Below are positions 1 through 9,259 of a DNA stretch of 64,000 bases, one piece after another. Numbering within the stretch: the first letter of the stretch is position 1; the number at the start of each line of letters is the position of its first letter. The DNA is from Pristionchus mayeri (lineage: Eukaryota; Nematoda; Chromadorea; Rhabditida; Neodiplogasteridae), in the NCBI GenBank assembly GCA_036245805.1, contig BTRK01000004.1, positions 33,899,541 through 33,963,540 on the forward strand. Direction: 5' to 3'. The translations under genes were made by a program, and so were the position numbers. Below the pieces are notes generated by a model, which did no database searches, was not told the DNA's origin, and saw only the letters and a program-made list of their open reading frames with translations.

Positions 1-267
1 TAGTCTCTGCACTCTCTTCATTCGCATACTCTCTCGCCTCCTCCTCTCTCTCCTTCTCCTCCTCCTCCACTCATTCGATCCTCTTCTCTCCACCGCGCGC
101 GGCTCTCCACCCTCGCCTCTCCCCCGTCACTCGGACCCTACTAACCAGGTGAATACCCTACCCCACTTTCCTCCCTCATTCAGGTACCGTACCCTCCAAT
201 TATCATCCCCATTCCAGAACCATCCATGGTTCATCCATGCCCAAGCCCTATCATCCACCGTACTCCT
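1..267. other. Pyrimidine-rich non-coding sequence, no gene seen
   Basis: The plus strand is strongly C/T-rich (runs of CTCCTC and TCTCTC), with few purines until about position 130. No conserved protein is visible in any frame. CTACTAACCAG at 139-149 followed by GTGAAT looks like a splice junction or branch-site context, so this could be the end of an exon, or the start of a large intron containing the minisatellite downstream and ending at the TTCAG before 889. That is inference only. Confidence 0.5.
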
Positions 268-815
268 CTTCTTCCGTACCCCTCCCATACCGCACCCCTC
301 CCATACCGCACCCCTCCCATACCGCACCCCTCCCATACCGTACCCCTCCCCTGCCGTACACCTCCCCTACCGTACCCCTCCCATACCGCACCCCTCCCAT
401 ACCGCACACCTCCCATACCGCACACCTCCCCTACACCCTTCCCCTTCCGTACCCCTCCCATACCATACCCTCCCCTGCCGTACACCTCCCCTACCGCACT
501 CCTCCCCTACCGCACTCCTCCCATACCGAACTCCTCCCCTACCGCACTCCTCCCCTACCGTACCCCTCCCCTGCCCTACACCTCCCCTACCGCACTCCTC
601 CAATACCGCACTCCTCCCCTACCGCACTCCTCCCCTACCGCACTCCTCCCCTACCGCACTCCTCCCCTACCGTACCCCTCCCCTACCGTGCCCCTTTCCT
701 ACGGTACCCCTCCACTACCGAACTCCTCGCCTACCGTACCCCTCCCATAACGAACTCCTCCCATACCGATCTCTCCCATACCGTACCCCTCCCATACCCC
801 TCAAATACCGTCCCA
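268..815 (+). repeat. 16-bp minisatellite (CCCTCCCMTACCGYA-like units)
   Basis: Tandem units of 16 bp follow one another; for example, CCAT begins at 301, 317 and 333. The units alternate CCCATACCG with CCCCTACCG, and GCA with GTA. The array holds about 30 units and becomes irregular at the right end. Because 16 is not a multiple of three and the units contain no stop codon, all three plus frames and the matching minus frames stay open and translate into the same proline-rich 16-residue pattern. This explains the long open frames of 170-240 codons here, which I do not regard as genes. The array may sit inside an intron of the disrupted gene that resumes at 889. Confidence 0.9.
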
Positions 816-888
816 TGAGAACGCCCCGAATGTACCGTATCCGTGATCTTCCGTACCATGATACTAGGCCATAAACTCTTCCGTTCAG
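816..888. other. Spacer between minisatellite and proteasome ATPase fragment
   Basis: This short stretch carries scattered TACCGTA-like motifs and no gene. It ends with TTCCGTTCAG at 879-888, a plausible 3' splice site directly before the first recognisable exon of the Rpt2-like fragment. Confidence 0.45.
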
Positions 889-1033
889 GACATCGGTCGT
901 CTCGAGTCACAGGTGCAAGAGATCAAGGAGGCTGTCGAACTAAAAGATCGCCAAGGAGAGTGCCCTTTTCATCGATGATGTCGACGCTGTTACGACGAAG
1001 GGAATCTTCACGAGCAGCAAGGGAGAACAGGAG

Positions 1034-1106
1034 GTACCGTAATCCTACATATAGTTCCTTGGGGAACTGTAGGAATAATGTAGTGTACTGTAACGTCTCG
1101 ATCCAC
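1034..1106 (+). other. 73-bp intron-like segment with imperfect palindrome
   Basis: This segment separates two in-register parts of the Rpt2-like reading frame (ending GEQE and resuming VQRT). It begins GTACCGTAATCC and ends TCGATCCAC, so the acceptor dinucleotide is AC, not AG. Inside it TCCTAC (1043-1048) and AGTTCC (1053-1058) pair with GGAACT (1063-1068) and GTAGGA (1069-1074) around a TTGG loop, with an ATAT bulge on the left arm only. Confidence 0.6.
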
Positions 1107-1172
1107 GTGCAACGTACGCTGCTCGAGCTGCTCAATCAACTGGACGGCTTCGACTCTCGCGGAGATGTCATG

Positions 1173-1216
1173 GTAGCCACGCCCCTCTGACTCCCTCTAG
1201 CCCCGCCAATCTTCAG
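1173..1216 (+). other. 44-bp intron within the Rpt2-like fragment
   Basis: It starts GTAGCC, ends CTTCAG and contains a CTGAC branch-like motif. Removing it joins GDVM to VIMATN in frame (phase 0), exactly as in uninterrupted Rpt2 proteins. At 44 bp it is among the shortest spliceosomal introns, which points to a compact microbial eukaryote genome. Confidence 0.7.
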
Positions 1217-1288
1217 GTGATCATGGCGACGAACCTCACCGACTCGCTCGACCCCGCCCTAATTCGCCCCGGCAGAATCGACAGAAAG

Positions 1289-1356
1289 GTACGGTAGCCA
1301 ATGGGTACGGTCTACCGTATCCCAGCACCCACTGCAATGTACGGTTCCCACGTTGA
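1289..1356 (+). other. Intron-like remnant with TACGGT/ACCGTA palindrome
   Basis: The sequence after piece 4 opens with GTACGGTAGCC and holds a perfect inverted repeat, TACGGT-CT-ACCGTA (1306-1319), plus another GTACGGT near 1339. No continuation of the Rpt2 sequence is recognisable after it. Confidence 0.4.
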
Positions 1357-1585
1357 AGGCCCGACTTCAAGACTAAGCTAAGAGGGCAAACTCTAGGGGG
1401 AAACAAGTGGACAAGGACGTCGTTTGAGGTAAGATTCTTTCATTAAATTGACATTTGATCTTTAACATTCTGAATGCAGCAGGTTCTTCTCGACAACCCG
1501 GTGATAAGAACGAATGCAAATGTGCTCCTGAAGAATGCTGATCAAGGATGGGAAGCGAGGAAATCGATCGAGGACTACGGATTAC
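1357..1585 (+). CDS. Unidentified two-exon coding-like fragment
   Basis: I do not recognise a family. An open segment at 1357-1428 (reading RPDFKTKLRGQTLGG and onwards) ends in GAG|GTAAG. A 51-bp intron-like stretch (1429-1479) ends in TGAATGCAG, and the frame then resumes in phase 0 from 1480 (QVLLDNPVIRTNANVLLKN and onwards). The acceptor is a tandem CAGCAG, so the second exon could start at 1480 or 1483. The frame stays open through CT-rich sequence into the first satellite monomer and stops at 1687-1689, so the last 35 or so codons are probably not coding; a donor-like CGTGAA near 1585 could end the exon. It does not match the C-terminal part of Rpt2, so it may be another gene's remnant or non-coding sequence that happens to be open. 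Confidence 0.25.
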
Positions 1586-1664
1586 GTGAATGCCACATCT
1601 CTCCATCCTCTTCACCTCTCTTCTCTTCTCTTTCCATTCATCTTCCATTTATCCATTCTTGCTC
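1586..1664. other. CT-rich transition into the satellite
   Basis: The plus strand is dominated by CTCTTC and TTCCAT runs. From about 1642 it begins to resemble the monomer: TTTATCCATTCTTGCTCCCC against TCTATCCGTTCAATTCTCCC. From CTCCCCTGATCC at about 1664 it is monomer sequence, so the array border is diffuse rather than a clean insertion edge. Confidence 0.55.
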
Positions 1665-3523
1665 CCCTGATCCTCTAGCTCCTCCTTAGTTGTGTCTTTA
1701 GTTCTTTCTCAATCTCTTCCAAAATAGTTACCCATATTGTGCTATGGCTTGAGCTCTGCTATTTCCTCGGGTATAGTCGCAAAAGTTTCGACTTCTGTGA
1801 CTGTAGGCGAGTCGTTAACGCTTGGCTCGCCTGTTCAATGGAGGTGCTGTTGAGGATATCCAAACGCATTCACACCACTATCTTCTCTATCCGTTCAATT
1901 CTCCCCTGATCCTCTAGCTCCTCCTTAGTTGTGTCTTTAGTTCTTTCTCAATCTCTTCCTGAATAGTTCCCCATATTGTGCTATGGCTTGAGCTCTGCTA
2001 TTTCCTCGGGTATAGTCGCAAAAGTTTCGACTTCTGTGACTGTAGGCGAGTCGTTTCCGCTTGGCTCGCCTGTTCAATGGAGGTGCTGTTGAGGATATCC
2101 AAACGCATTCACATCACTATCTTCTCTATCCGTTCAATTCTCCCCAGATCCTCTAGCTCCTCCTTAGTTGTGTCTTTAGTTCTTTCTCAATCTCTTCCTG
2201 AATAGTTCCCCATATTGTGCTATGGCTTGAGCTCTGCTATTTCCTCGGGTATAGTCGCAAAAGTTTCGACTTCTGCGACTGTAGGCGAGTCGTTACCGCT
2301 TGGCTCGCCTGCTCAATGGAGGTGCTGTTGAGGATATCCAAACGCATTCACACCACTATCTTCTCTATCCGTTCAATTCTCCCCTGATCCTCTAGCTCCT
2401 CCTTAGTTGTGTCTTTAGTTCTTTCTCAATCTCTTCCTGAATAGTTCCCCATATTGTGCTATGGCTTGAGCTCTGCTATTTCCTCGGGTATAGTCGCAAA
2501 AGTTTCGACTTCTGTGACTGTAGGCGAGTCGTTTCCGCTTGGCTCGCCTGTTCAATGGAGGTGCTGTTGAGGATATCCAAACGCATTCACATCACTATCT
2601 TCTCTATCCGTTCAATTCTCCCCAGATCCTCTAGCTCCTCCTTAGTTGTGTCTTTAGTTCTTTCTCAATCTCTTCCTGAATAGTTCCCCATATTGTGCTA
2701 TGGCTTGAGCTCTGCTATTTCCTCGGGTATAGTCGCAAAAGTTTCCACTTCTTTCACGCAAAAGTTTCCACGCAAAAGTTTCGACTTCTGCGACTGTAGG
2801 CGAGTCGTTACCGCTTGGCTCGCCTGTTCAATGGAGGTGCTGTTGAGGATATCCAAACGCATTCACACCACTATCTTCTCTATCCGTTCAATTCTCCCCA
2901 GATCCTCTAGCTCCCCCTTAGTTGTGTCTTTAGTTCTTTCTCAATCTCTTCCTGAATAGTTCCCACATATTGTGCTATGGCTTGAGCTCTGCTATTTCCT
3001 CGGGTATAGTCGCAAAAGTTTCCACTTCTTTCACGCAAAAGTTTCCACGCAAAAGTTTCGACTTCTGCGACTGTAGGCGAGTCGTTACCGCTTGGCTCGC
3101 CTGCTCAATGGAGGTGCTGTTGAGGATATCCAAACGCATTCACACCACTATCTTCTCTATCCGTTCAATTCTCCCCTGATCCTCTAGCTCCTCCTTAGTT
3201 GTGTCTTTAGTTCTTTCTCAATCTCTTCCTGAATAGTTCCCCATATTGTGCTATGGCTTGAGCTCTGCTATTTCCTCGGGTATAGTCGCAAAAGTTTCCA
3301 CTTCTTTCACGCAAAAGTTTCCACGCAAAAGTTTCGACTTCTGCGACTGTAGGCGAGTCGTTACCGCTTGGCTCGCCTGTTCAATGGAGGTGCTGTTGAA
3401 GATATCCAAACGCGTTCACACCACTATCTTCTCAACCCTTTCAATTCTCCCCTGATCCTCTAGCTCCTCCTTAGTTGTGTCTTTAGTTCTTTCTCAATCT
3501 CTTCCTCAAGTGTTCCCCATATT
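1665..3523 (+). repeat. Left-edge satellite block, heterogeneous units
   Basis: The first units differ most from the rest: GTTAACGCTTGG near 1813, GTTTCCGCTTGG with CACATCACTATC in the units at 1978 and 2456, and ACAATCT-type changes absent. The units at 1978 and 2456 encode identical open frames and are 478 bp apart, indicating a tandem dimer duplication. Greater divergence near an array edge is expected if unequal exchange homogenises the interior better than the border. Confidence 0.8.
2695..3523 (+). repeat. Three satellite monomers with a 37-bp internal expansion
   Basis: The monomers at 2695 (277 bp), 2972 (276 bp) and 3248 (276 bp) carry the same 37-bp insertion after AGTCGCAAAAGTTTC. 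The insertion adds two further copies of ACGCAAAAGTTTC, separated by CTTCTTTC and a short spacer, so each monomer holds three GCAAAAGTTTC blocks. The first unit also ends in CCCACATATTG, one base longer than usual. The expansion arose once by local slippage and was then copied with its host monomer. Confidence 0.9.
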
Positions 3524-5435
3524 GTGCTATGGCTTGAGCTCTGCTATTTCCTCGGGTATAGTCGCAAAAGTTTCGACTTCTGTGACTGTAGGCGAGTCGT
3601 TACCGCTTGGCTCGCCTGTTCAATGGAGGTGCTGTTGAGGATATCCAAACGCATTCACACCACTATCTTCTCTATCCGTTCAATTCTCCCCAGATCCTCT
3701 AGCTCCTCCTTAGTTGTGTCTTTAGTTCTTTCTCAATCTCTTCTTCAACTGTTCCCCATATTGTGCTATGGCTTGAGCTCTGCTATTTCCTCGGGTATAG
3801 TCGCAAAAGTTTCGACTTCTGTGACTGTAGGCGAGTCGTTACCGCTTGGCTCGCCTGTTCAATGGAGGTGCTGTTGAGGATATCCAAACGCATTCACACC
3901 ACTATCTTCACTATCCGTTCAATTCTCCCCTGATCCTCTAGCTCCTCCGTAGTTGTGTCTTTAGTTCTTTCTCAATCTCTTCCTCAAGTGTTCCCCATAT
4001 TGTGCTATGGCTTGAGCTCTGCTATTTCCTCGGGTATAGTCGCAAAAGTTTCGACTTCTGTGACTGTAGGCGAGTCGTTACCGCTTGGCTCGCCTGTTCA
4101 ATGGAGGTGCTGTTGAGGATATCCAAACGCATTCACACCACTATCTTCTCTATCCGTTCAATTCTCCCCAGATCCTCTAGCTCCTCCTTAGTTGTGTCTT
4201 TAGTTCTTTCTCAATCTCTTCTTCAACTGTTCCCCATATTGTGCTATGGCTTGAGCTCTGCTATTTCCTCGGGTATAGTCGCAAAAGTTTCGACTTCTGT
4301 GACTGTAGGCGAGTCGTTACCGCTTGGCTCGCCTGTTCAATGGAGGTGCTGTTGAAGATATCCAAACGCGTTCACACCACTATCTTCTCAACCCTTTCAA
4401 TTCTCCCCTGATCCTCTAGCTCCTCCGTAGTTGTGTCTTTAGTTCTTTCTCAATCTCTTCCTCAAGTGTTCCCCATATTGTGCTATGGCTTGAGCTCTGC
4501 TATTTCCTCGGGTATAGTCGCAAAAGTTTCGACTTCTGTGACTGTAGGCGAGTCGTTACCGCTTGGCTCGCCTGTTCAATGGAGGTGCTGTTGAGGATAT
4601 CCAAACGCATTCACACCACTATCTTCTCTATCCGTTCAATTCTCCCCAGATCCTCTAGCTCCTCCTTAGTTGTGTCTTTAGTTCTTTCTCAATCTCTTCT
4701 TCAACTGTTCCCCATATTGTGCTATGGCTTGAGCTCTGCTATTTCCTCGGGTATAGTCGCAAAAGTTTCGACTTCTGTGACTGTAGGCGAGTCGTTACCG
4801 CTTGGCTCGCCTGTTCAATGGAGGTGCTGTTGAGGATATCCAAACGCATTCACACCACTATCTTCACTATCCGTTCAATTCTCCCCTGATCCTCTAGCTC
4901 CTCCGTAGTTGTGTCTTTAGTTCTTTCTCAATCTCTTCCTCAAGTGTTCCCCATATTGTGCTATGGCTTGAGCTCTGCTATTTCCTCGGGTATAGTCGCA
5001 AAAGTTTCGACTTCTGTGACTGTAGGCGAGTCGTTACCGCTTGGCTCGCCTGTTCAATGGAGGTGCTGTTGAGGATATCCAAACGCATTCACACCACTAT
5101 CTTCTCTATCCGTTCAATTCTCCCCAGATCCTCTAGCTCCTCCTTAGTTGTGTCTTTAGTTCTTTCTCAATCTCTTCTTCAACTGTTCCCCATATTGTGC
5201 TATGGCTTGAGCTCTGCTATTTCCTCGGGTATAGTCGCAAAAGTTTCGACTTCTGTGACTGTAGGCGAGTCGTTACCGCTTGGCTCGCCTGTTCAATGGA
5301 GGTGCTGTTGAGGATATCCAAACGCATTCACACCACTATCTTCTCTATCCGTTCAATTCTCCCCTGATCCTCTAGCTCCTCCTTAGGTGTGTCTTTAGTT
5401 CTTTCTCAATCTCTTCCTCAACTGTTCCCCATATT
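3524..5435 (+). repeat. Dimeric HOR, four 478-bp copies
   Basis: Copies start at 3524, 4002, 4480 and 4958. The first monomer of each has CCCCAGATCC and ends CTTCTTCAACTG; the second has CCCCTGATCC and, in copies 1-3, CTCCGTAG and CTCAAGTG. In the second monomer, copies 1 and 3 share CTTCACTATCC while copy 2 has AAGATATCC, GCGTTC and CTCAACCCTTTC. This alternation suggests a 956-bp tetramer laid over the dimer. Confidence 0.85.
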
Positions 5436-6391
5436 GTGCTATGGCTTGAGCTCTGCTATTTCCTCGGGTATAGTCGCAAAAGTTTCGACTTCTGTGACTG
5501 TAGGCGAGTCGTTACCGCTTGGCTCGCCTGTTCAATGGAGGTGCTGTTGAGGATATCCAAACGCGTTCACACCACTATCTTCTCAACCCTTTCAATTCTC
5601 TCCTGATCCTCTAGCTCCTCCGTAGTTGTGTCTTTAGTACTTTCTCAATCTCTTCCTGAATAGTTTCCCATATTGTGCTATGGCTTGAGCTCTGCTATTT
5701 CCTCGGGTATAGTCGCAAAAGTTTCGACTTCTGTGACTGTAGGCGAGTCGTTACCGCTTGGCTCGCCTGTTCAATGGAGGTGCTGTTGAGGATATCCAAA
5801 CGCATTCACACCACTATCTTCTCTATCCGTTCAATTCTCCCCTGATCCTCTAGCTCCTCCTTAGGTGTGTCTTTAGTTCTTTCTCAATCTCTTCCTCAAC
5901 TGTTCCCCATATTGTGCTATGGCTTGAGCTCTGCTATTTCCTCGGGTATAGTCGCAAAAGTTTCGACTTCTGTGACTGTAGGCGAGTCGTTACCGCTTGG
6001 CTCGCCTGTTCAATGGAGGTGCTGTTGAGGATATCCAAACGCATTCACACCACTATCTTCTCTATCCGTTCAATTCTCCCCTGATCCTCTAGCTCCTCCT
6101 TAGGTGTGTCTTTAGTTCTTTCTCAATCTCTTCCTCAACTGTTCCCCATATTGTGCTATGGCTTGAGCTCTGCTATTTCCTCGGGTATAGTCGCAAAAGT
6201 TTCGACTTCTGTGACTGTAGGCGAGTCGTTACCGCTTGGCTCGCCTGTTCAATGGAGGTGCTGTTGAGGATATCCAAACGCATTCACACCACTATCTTCT
6301 CTATCCGTTCAATTCTCCCCTGATCCTCTAGCTCATCCTTAGTTGTGTCTTTAGTTCTTTCTCAATCTCTTCCTGAATAGTTCCCCATATT
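5436..6391 (+). repeat. Four monomers with CCTTAGGTGTG variant neighbours
   Basis: Units at 5436, 5675, 5914 and 6153 form a transition between the dimer block and the 4/5-mer block. The variant TTAGGTGTGTC appears near 5386, 5864 and 6102. The unit at 5436 ends with CTCAACCCTTTCAATTCTCTCC, repeating the divergent ending seen at 3436 and 4390. Confidence 0.75.
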
Positions 6392-9259
6392 GTGCTATGG
6401 CTTGAGCTCTGCTATTTCCTCGGGAATAGTCGCAAAAGTTTCGACTTCTGTGACTGTAGGCGAGTCGTTACCGCTTGGCTCGCCTGTTCAATGGAGGTGC
6501 TGTTGAGGATATCCAAACGCATTCACACCACTATCTTCTCTATCCGTTCAATTCTCCCCAGATCCTCTAGCTCTTCCTTAGTTGTGTCTTTAGTTCTTTC
6601 TCAATCTCTTCCTGAATAGTTCCCCATATTGTGCTATGGCTTGAGCTCTGCTATTTCCTCGGGTATAGTCGCAAAAGTTTCGACTTCTGTGACTGTAGGC
6701 GAGTCGTTACCGCTTGGCTCGCCTGTTCAATGGAGGTGCTGTTGAGGATATCCAAACGCATTCACACCACTATCTTCTCTATCCGTTCAATTCTCCCCAG
6801 ATCCTCTAGCTCCTCCTTAGTTGTGTCTTTAGTTCTTTCTCAATCTCTTCCTGAATAGTTCCCCATATTGTGCTATGGCTTGAGCTCTGCTATTTCCTCG
6901 GGTATAGTCGCAAAAGTTTCGACTTCTGTGACTGTAGGCGAGTCGTTACCGCTTGGCTCGCCTGTTCAATGGAGGTGCTGTTGAGGATATCCAAACGCAT
7001 TCACACCACTATCTTCTCTATCCGTTCAATTCTCCCCTGATCCTCTAGCTCCTCCGTAGTTGTGTCTTTAGTTCTTTCTCAATCTCTTCCTCAAGTGTTC
7101 CCCATATTGTGCTATGGCTTGAGCTCTGCTATTTCCTCGGGTATAGTCGCAAAAGTTTCGACTTCTGTGACTGTAGGCGAGTCGTTACCGCTTGGCTCGC
7201 CTGTTCAATGGAGGTGCTGTTGAGGATATCCAAACGCATTCACACCACTATCTTCTCTATCCGTTCAATTCTCCCCTGATCCTCTAGCTCATCCTTAGTT
7301 GTGTCTTTAGTTCTTTCTCAATCTCTTCCTGAATAGTTCCCCATATTGTGCTATGGCTTGAGCTCTGCTATTTCCTCGGGAATAGTCGCAAAAGTTTCGA
7401 CTTCTGTGACTGTAGGCGAGTCGTTACCGCTTGGCTCGCCTGTTCAATGGAGGTGCTGTTGAGGATATCCAAACGCATTCACACCACTATCTTCTCTATC
7501 CGTTCAATTCTCCCCAGATCCTCTAGCTCTTCCTTAGTTGTGTCTTTAGTTCTTTCTCAATCTCTTCCTGAATAGTTCCCCATATTGTGCTATGGCTTGA
7601 GCTCTGCTATTTCCTCGGGTATAGTCGCAAAAGTTTCGACTTCTGTGACTGTAGGCGAGTCGTTACCGCTTGGCTCGCCTGTTCAATGGAGGTGCTGTTG
7701 AGGATATCCAAACGCATTCACACCACTATCTTCTCTATCCGTTCAATTCTCCCCAGATCCTCTAGCTCCTCCTTAGTTGTGTCTTTAGTTCTTTCTCAAT
7801 CTCTTCCTGAATAGTTCCCCATATTGTGCTATGGCTTGAGCTCTGCTATTTCCTCGGGTATAGTCGCAAAAGTTTCGACTTCTGTGACTGTAGGCGAGTC
7901 GTTACCGCTTGGCTCGCCTGTTCAATGGAGGTGCTGTTGAGGATATCCAAACGCATTCACACCACTATCTTCTCTATCCGTTCAATTCTCCCCTGATCCT
8001 CTAGCTCCTCCGTAGTTGTGTCTTTAGTTCTTTCTCAATCTCTTCCTCAAGTGTTCCCCATATTGTGCTATGGCTTGAGCTCTGCTATTTCCTCGGGTAT
8101 AGTCGCAAAAGTTTCGACTTCTGTGACTGTAGGCGAGTCGTTACCGCTTGGCTCGCCTGTTCAATGGAGGTGCTGTTGAGGATATCCAAACGCATTCACA
8201 CCACTATCTTCTCTATCCGTTCAATTCTCCCCAGATCCTCTAGCTCTTCCTTAGTTGTGTCTTTAGTTCTTTCTCAATCTCTTCCTGAATAGTTCCCCAT
8301 ATTGTGCTATGGCTTGAGCTCTGCTATTTCCTCGGGTATAGTCGCAAAAGTTTCGACTTCTGTGACTGTAGGCGAGTCGTTACCGCTTGGCTCGCCTGTT
8401 CAATGGAGGTGCTGTTGAGGATATCCAAACGCATTCACACCACTATCTTCTCTATCCGTTCAATTCTCCCCTGATCCTCTAGCTCATCCTTAGTTGTGTC
8501 TTTAGTTCTTTCTCAATCTCTTCCTGAATAGTTCCCCATATTGTGCTATGGCTTGAGCTCTGCTATTTCCTCGGGAATAGTCGCAAAAGTTTCGACTTCT
8601 GTGACTGTAGGCGAGTCGTTACCGCTTGGCTCGCCTGTTCAATGGAGGTGCTGTTGAGGATATCCAAACGCATTCACACCACTATCTTCTCTATCCGTTC
8701 AATTCTCCCCAGATCCTCTAGCTCTTCCTTAGTTGTGTCTTTAGTTCTTTCTCAATCTCTTCCTGAATAGTTCCCCATATTGTGCTATGGCTTGAGCTCT
8801 GCTATTTCCTCGGGTATAGTCGCAAAAGTTTCGACTTCTGTGACTGTAGGCGAGTCGTTACCGCTTGGCTCGCCTGTTCAATGGAGGTGCTGTTGAGGAT
8901 ATCCAAACGCATTCACACCACTATCTTCTCTATCCGTTCAATTCTCCCCAGATCCTCTAGCTCCTCCTTAGTTGTGTCTTTAGTTCTTTCTCAATCTCTT
9001 CCTGAATAGTTCCCCATATTGTGCTATGGCTTGAGCTCTGCTATTTCCTCGGGTATAGTCGCAAAAGTTTCGACTTCTGTGACTGTAGGCGAGTCGTTAC
9101 CGCTTGGCTCGCCTGTTCAATGGAGGTGCTGTTGAGGATATCCAAACGCATTCACACCACTATCTTCTCTATCCGTTCAATTCTCCCCTGATCCTCTAGC
9201 TCCTCCGTAGTTGTGTCTTTAGTTCTTTCTCAATCTCTTCCTCAAGTGTTCCCCATATT
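6392..9259 (+). repeat. 4/5-mer HOR marked by GGGAATAG units
   Basis: Units with GGGAATAGTCG instead of GGGTATAGTCG start at 6392, 7348 and 8543, 956 and 1195 bp apart (4 and 5 monomers). Each is preceded by a unit with CTAGCTCATCC and followed by one normal unit and one CTCCGTAG/CTCAAGTG unit. The middle copy has one extra monomer (at 8065). Confidence 0.85.

Larger units (their letters stand above)
889..1288 (+). pseudogene. RPT2: Rpt2-like 26S proteasome AAA-ATPase fragment, Walker A region missing
   Basis: Four short pieces match the ATPase ring of the 19S proteasome base, which unfolds substrates. Piece 1 (889-942) reads DIGRLESQVQEIKEAVEL, the entry to the AAA domain. Piece 2 (950-1033) contains Walker B as LFIDDVDA, with the usual D-E pair changed to D-D. 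Piece 3 (1107-1172) reads [15 protein letters not shown]. Piece 4 (1217-1288) contains ATN (sensor 1) and [14 protein letters not shown] with the arginine fingers. The FDSRGDV and IRPGRIDRK signatures favour Rpt2 over Rpt1 and Rpt3-6. Pieces 1 and 2 lie 7 nt apart in different frames, with no splice donor between them, and about 70 residues including Walker A are absent, so a genomic deletion is likely. Introns are 1034-1106 (donor GTACCG, acceptor AC instead of AG), 1173-1216 (GTAGCC...CTTCAG) and one starting at 1289 (GTACGG). The N-terminus and C-terminal part of the protein are not found. About 92 of roughly 440 residues remain, so I call it a broken copy. Confidence 0.8.

Noticed and set aside
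149..874. Long proline-rich open frames over the minisatellite
   Set aside because: All plus frames and the minus frames are open because the 16-bp unit has no stop codon. The sequence is compositional, with no domain.
1373..1648. Minus-strand 91-codon frame opposite the unidentified fragment
   Set aside because: No recognisable family. It overlaps CT-rich sequence and a plausible plus-strand intron, so it is likely a shadow frame.
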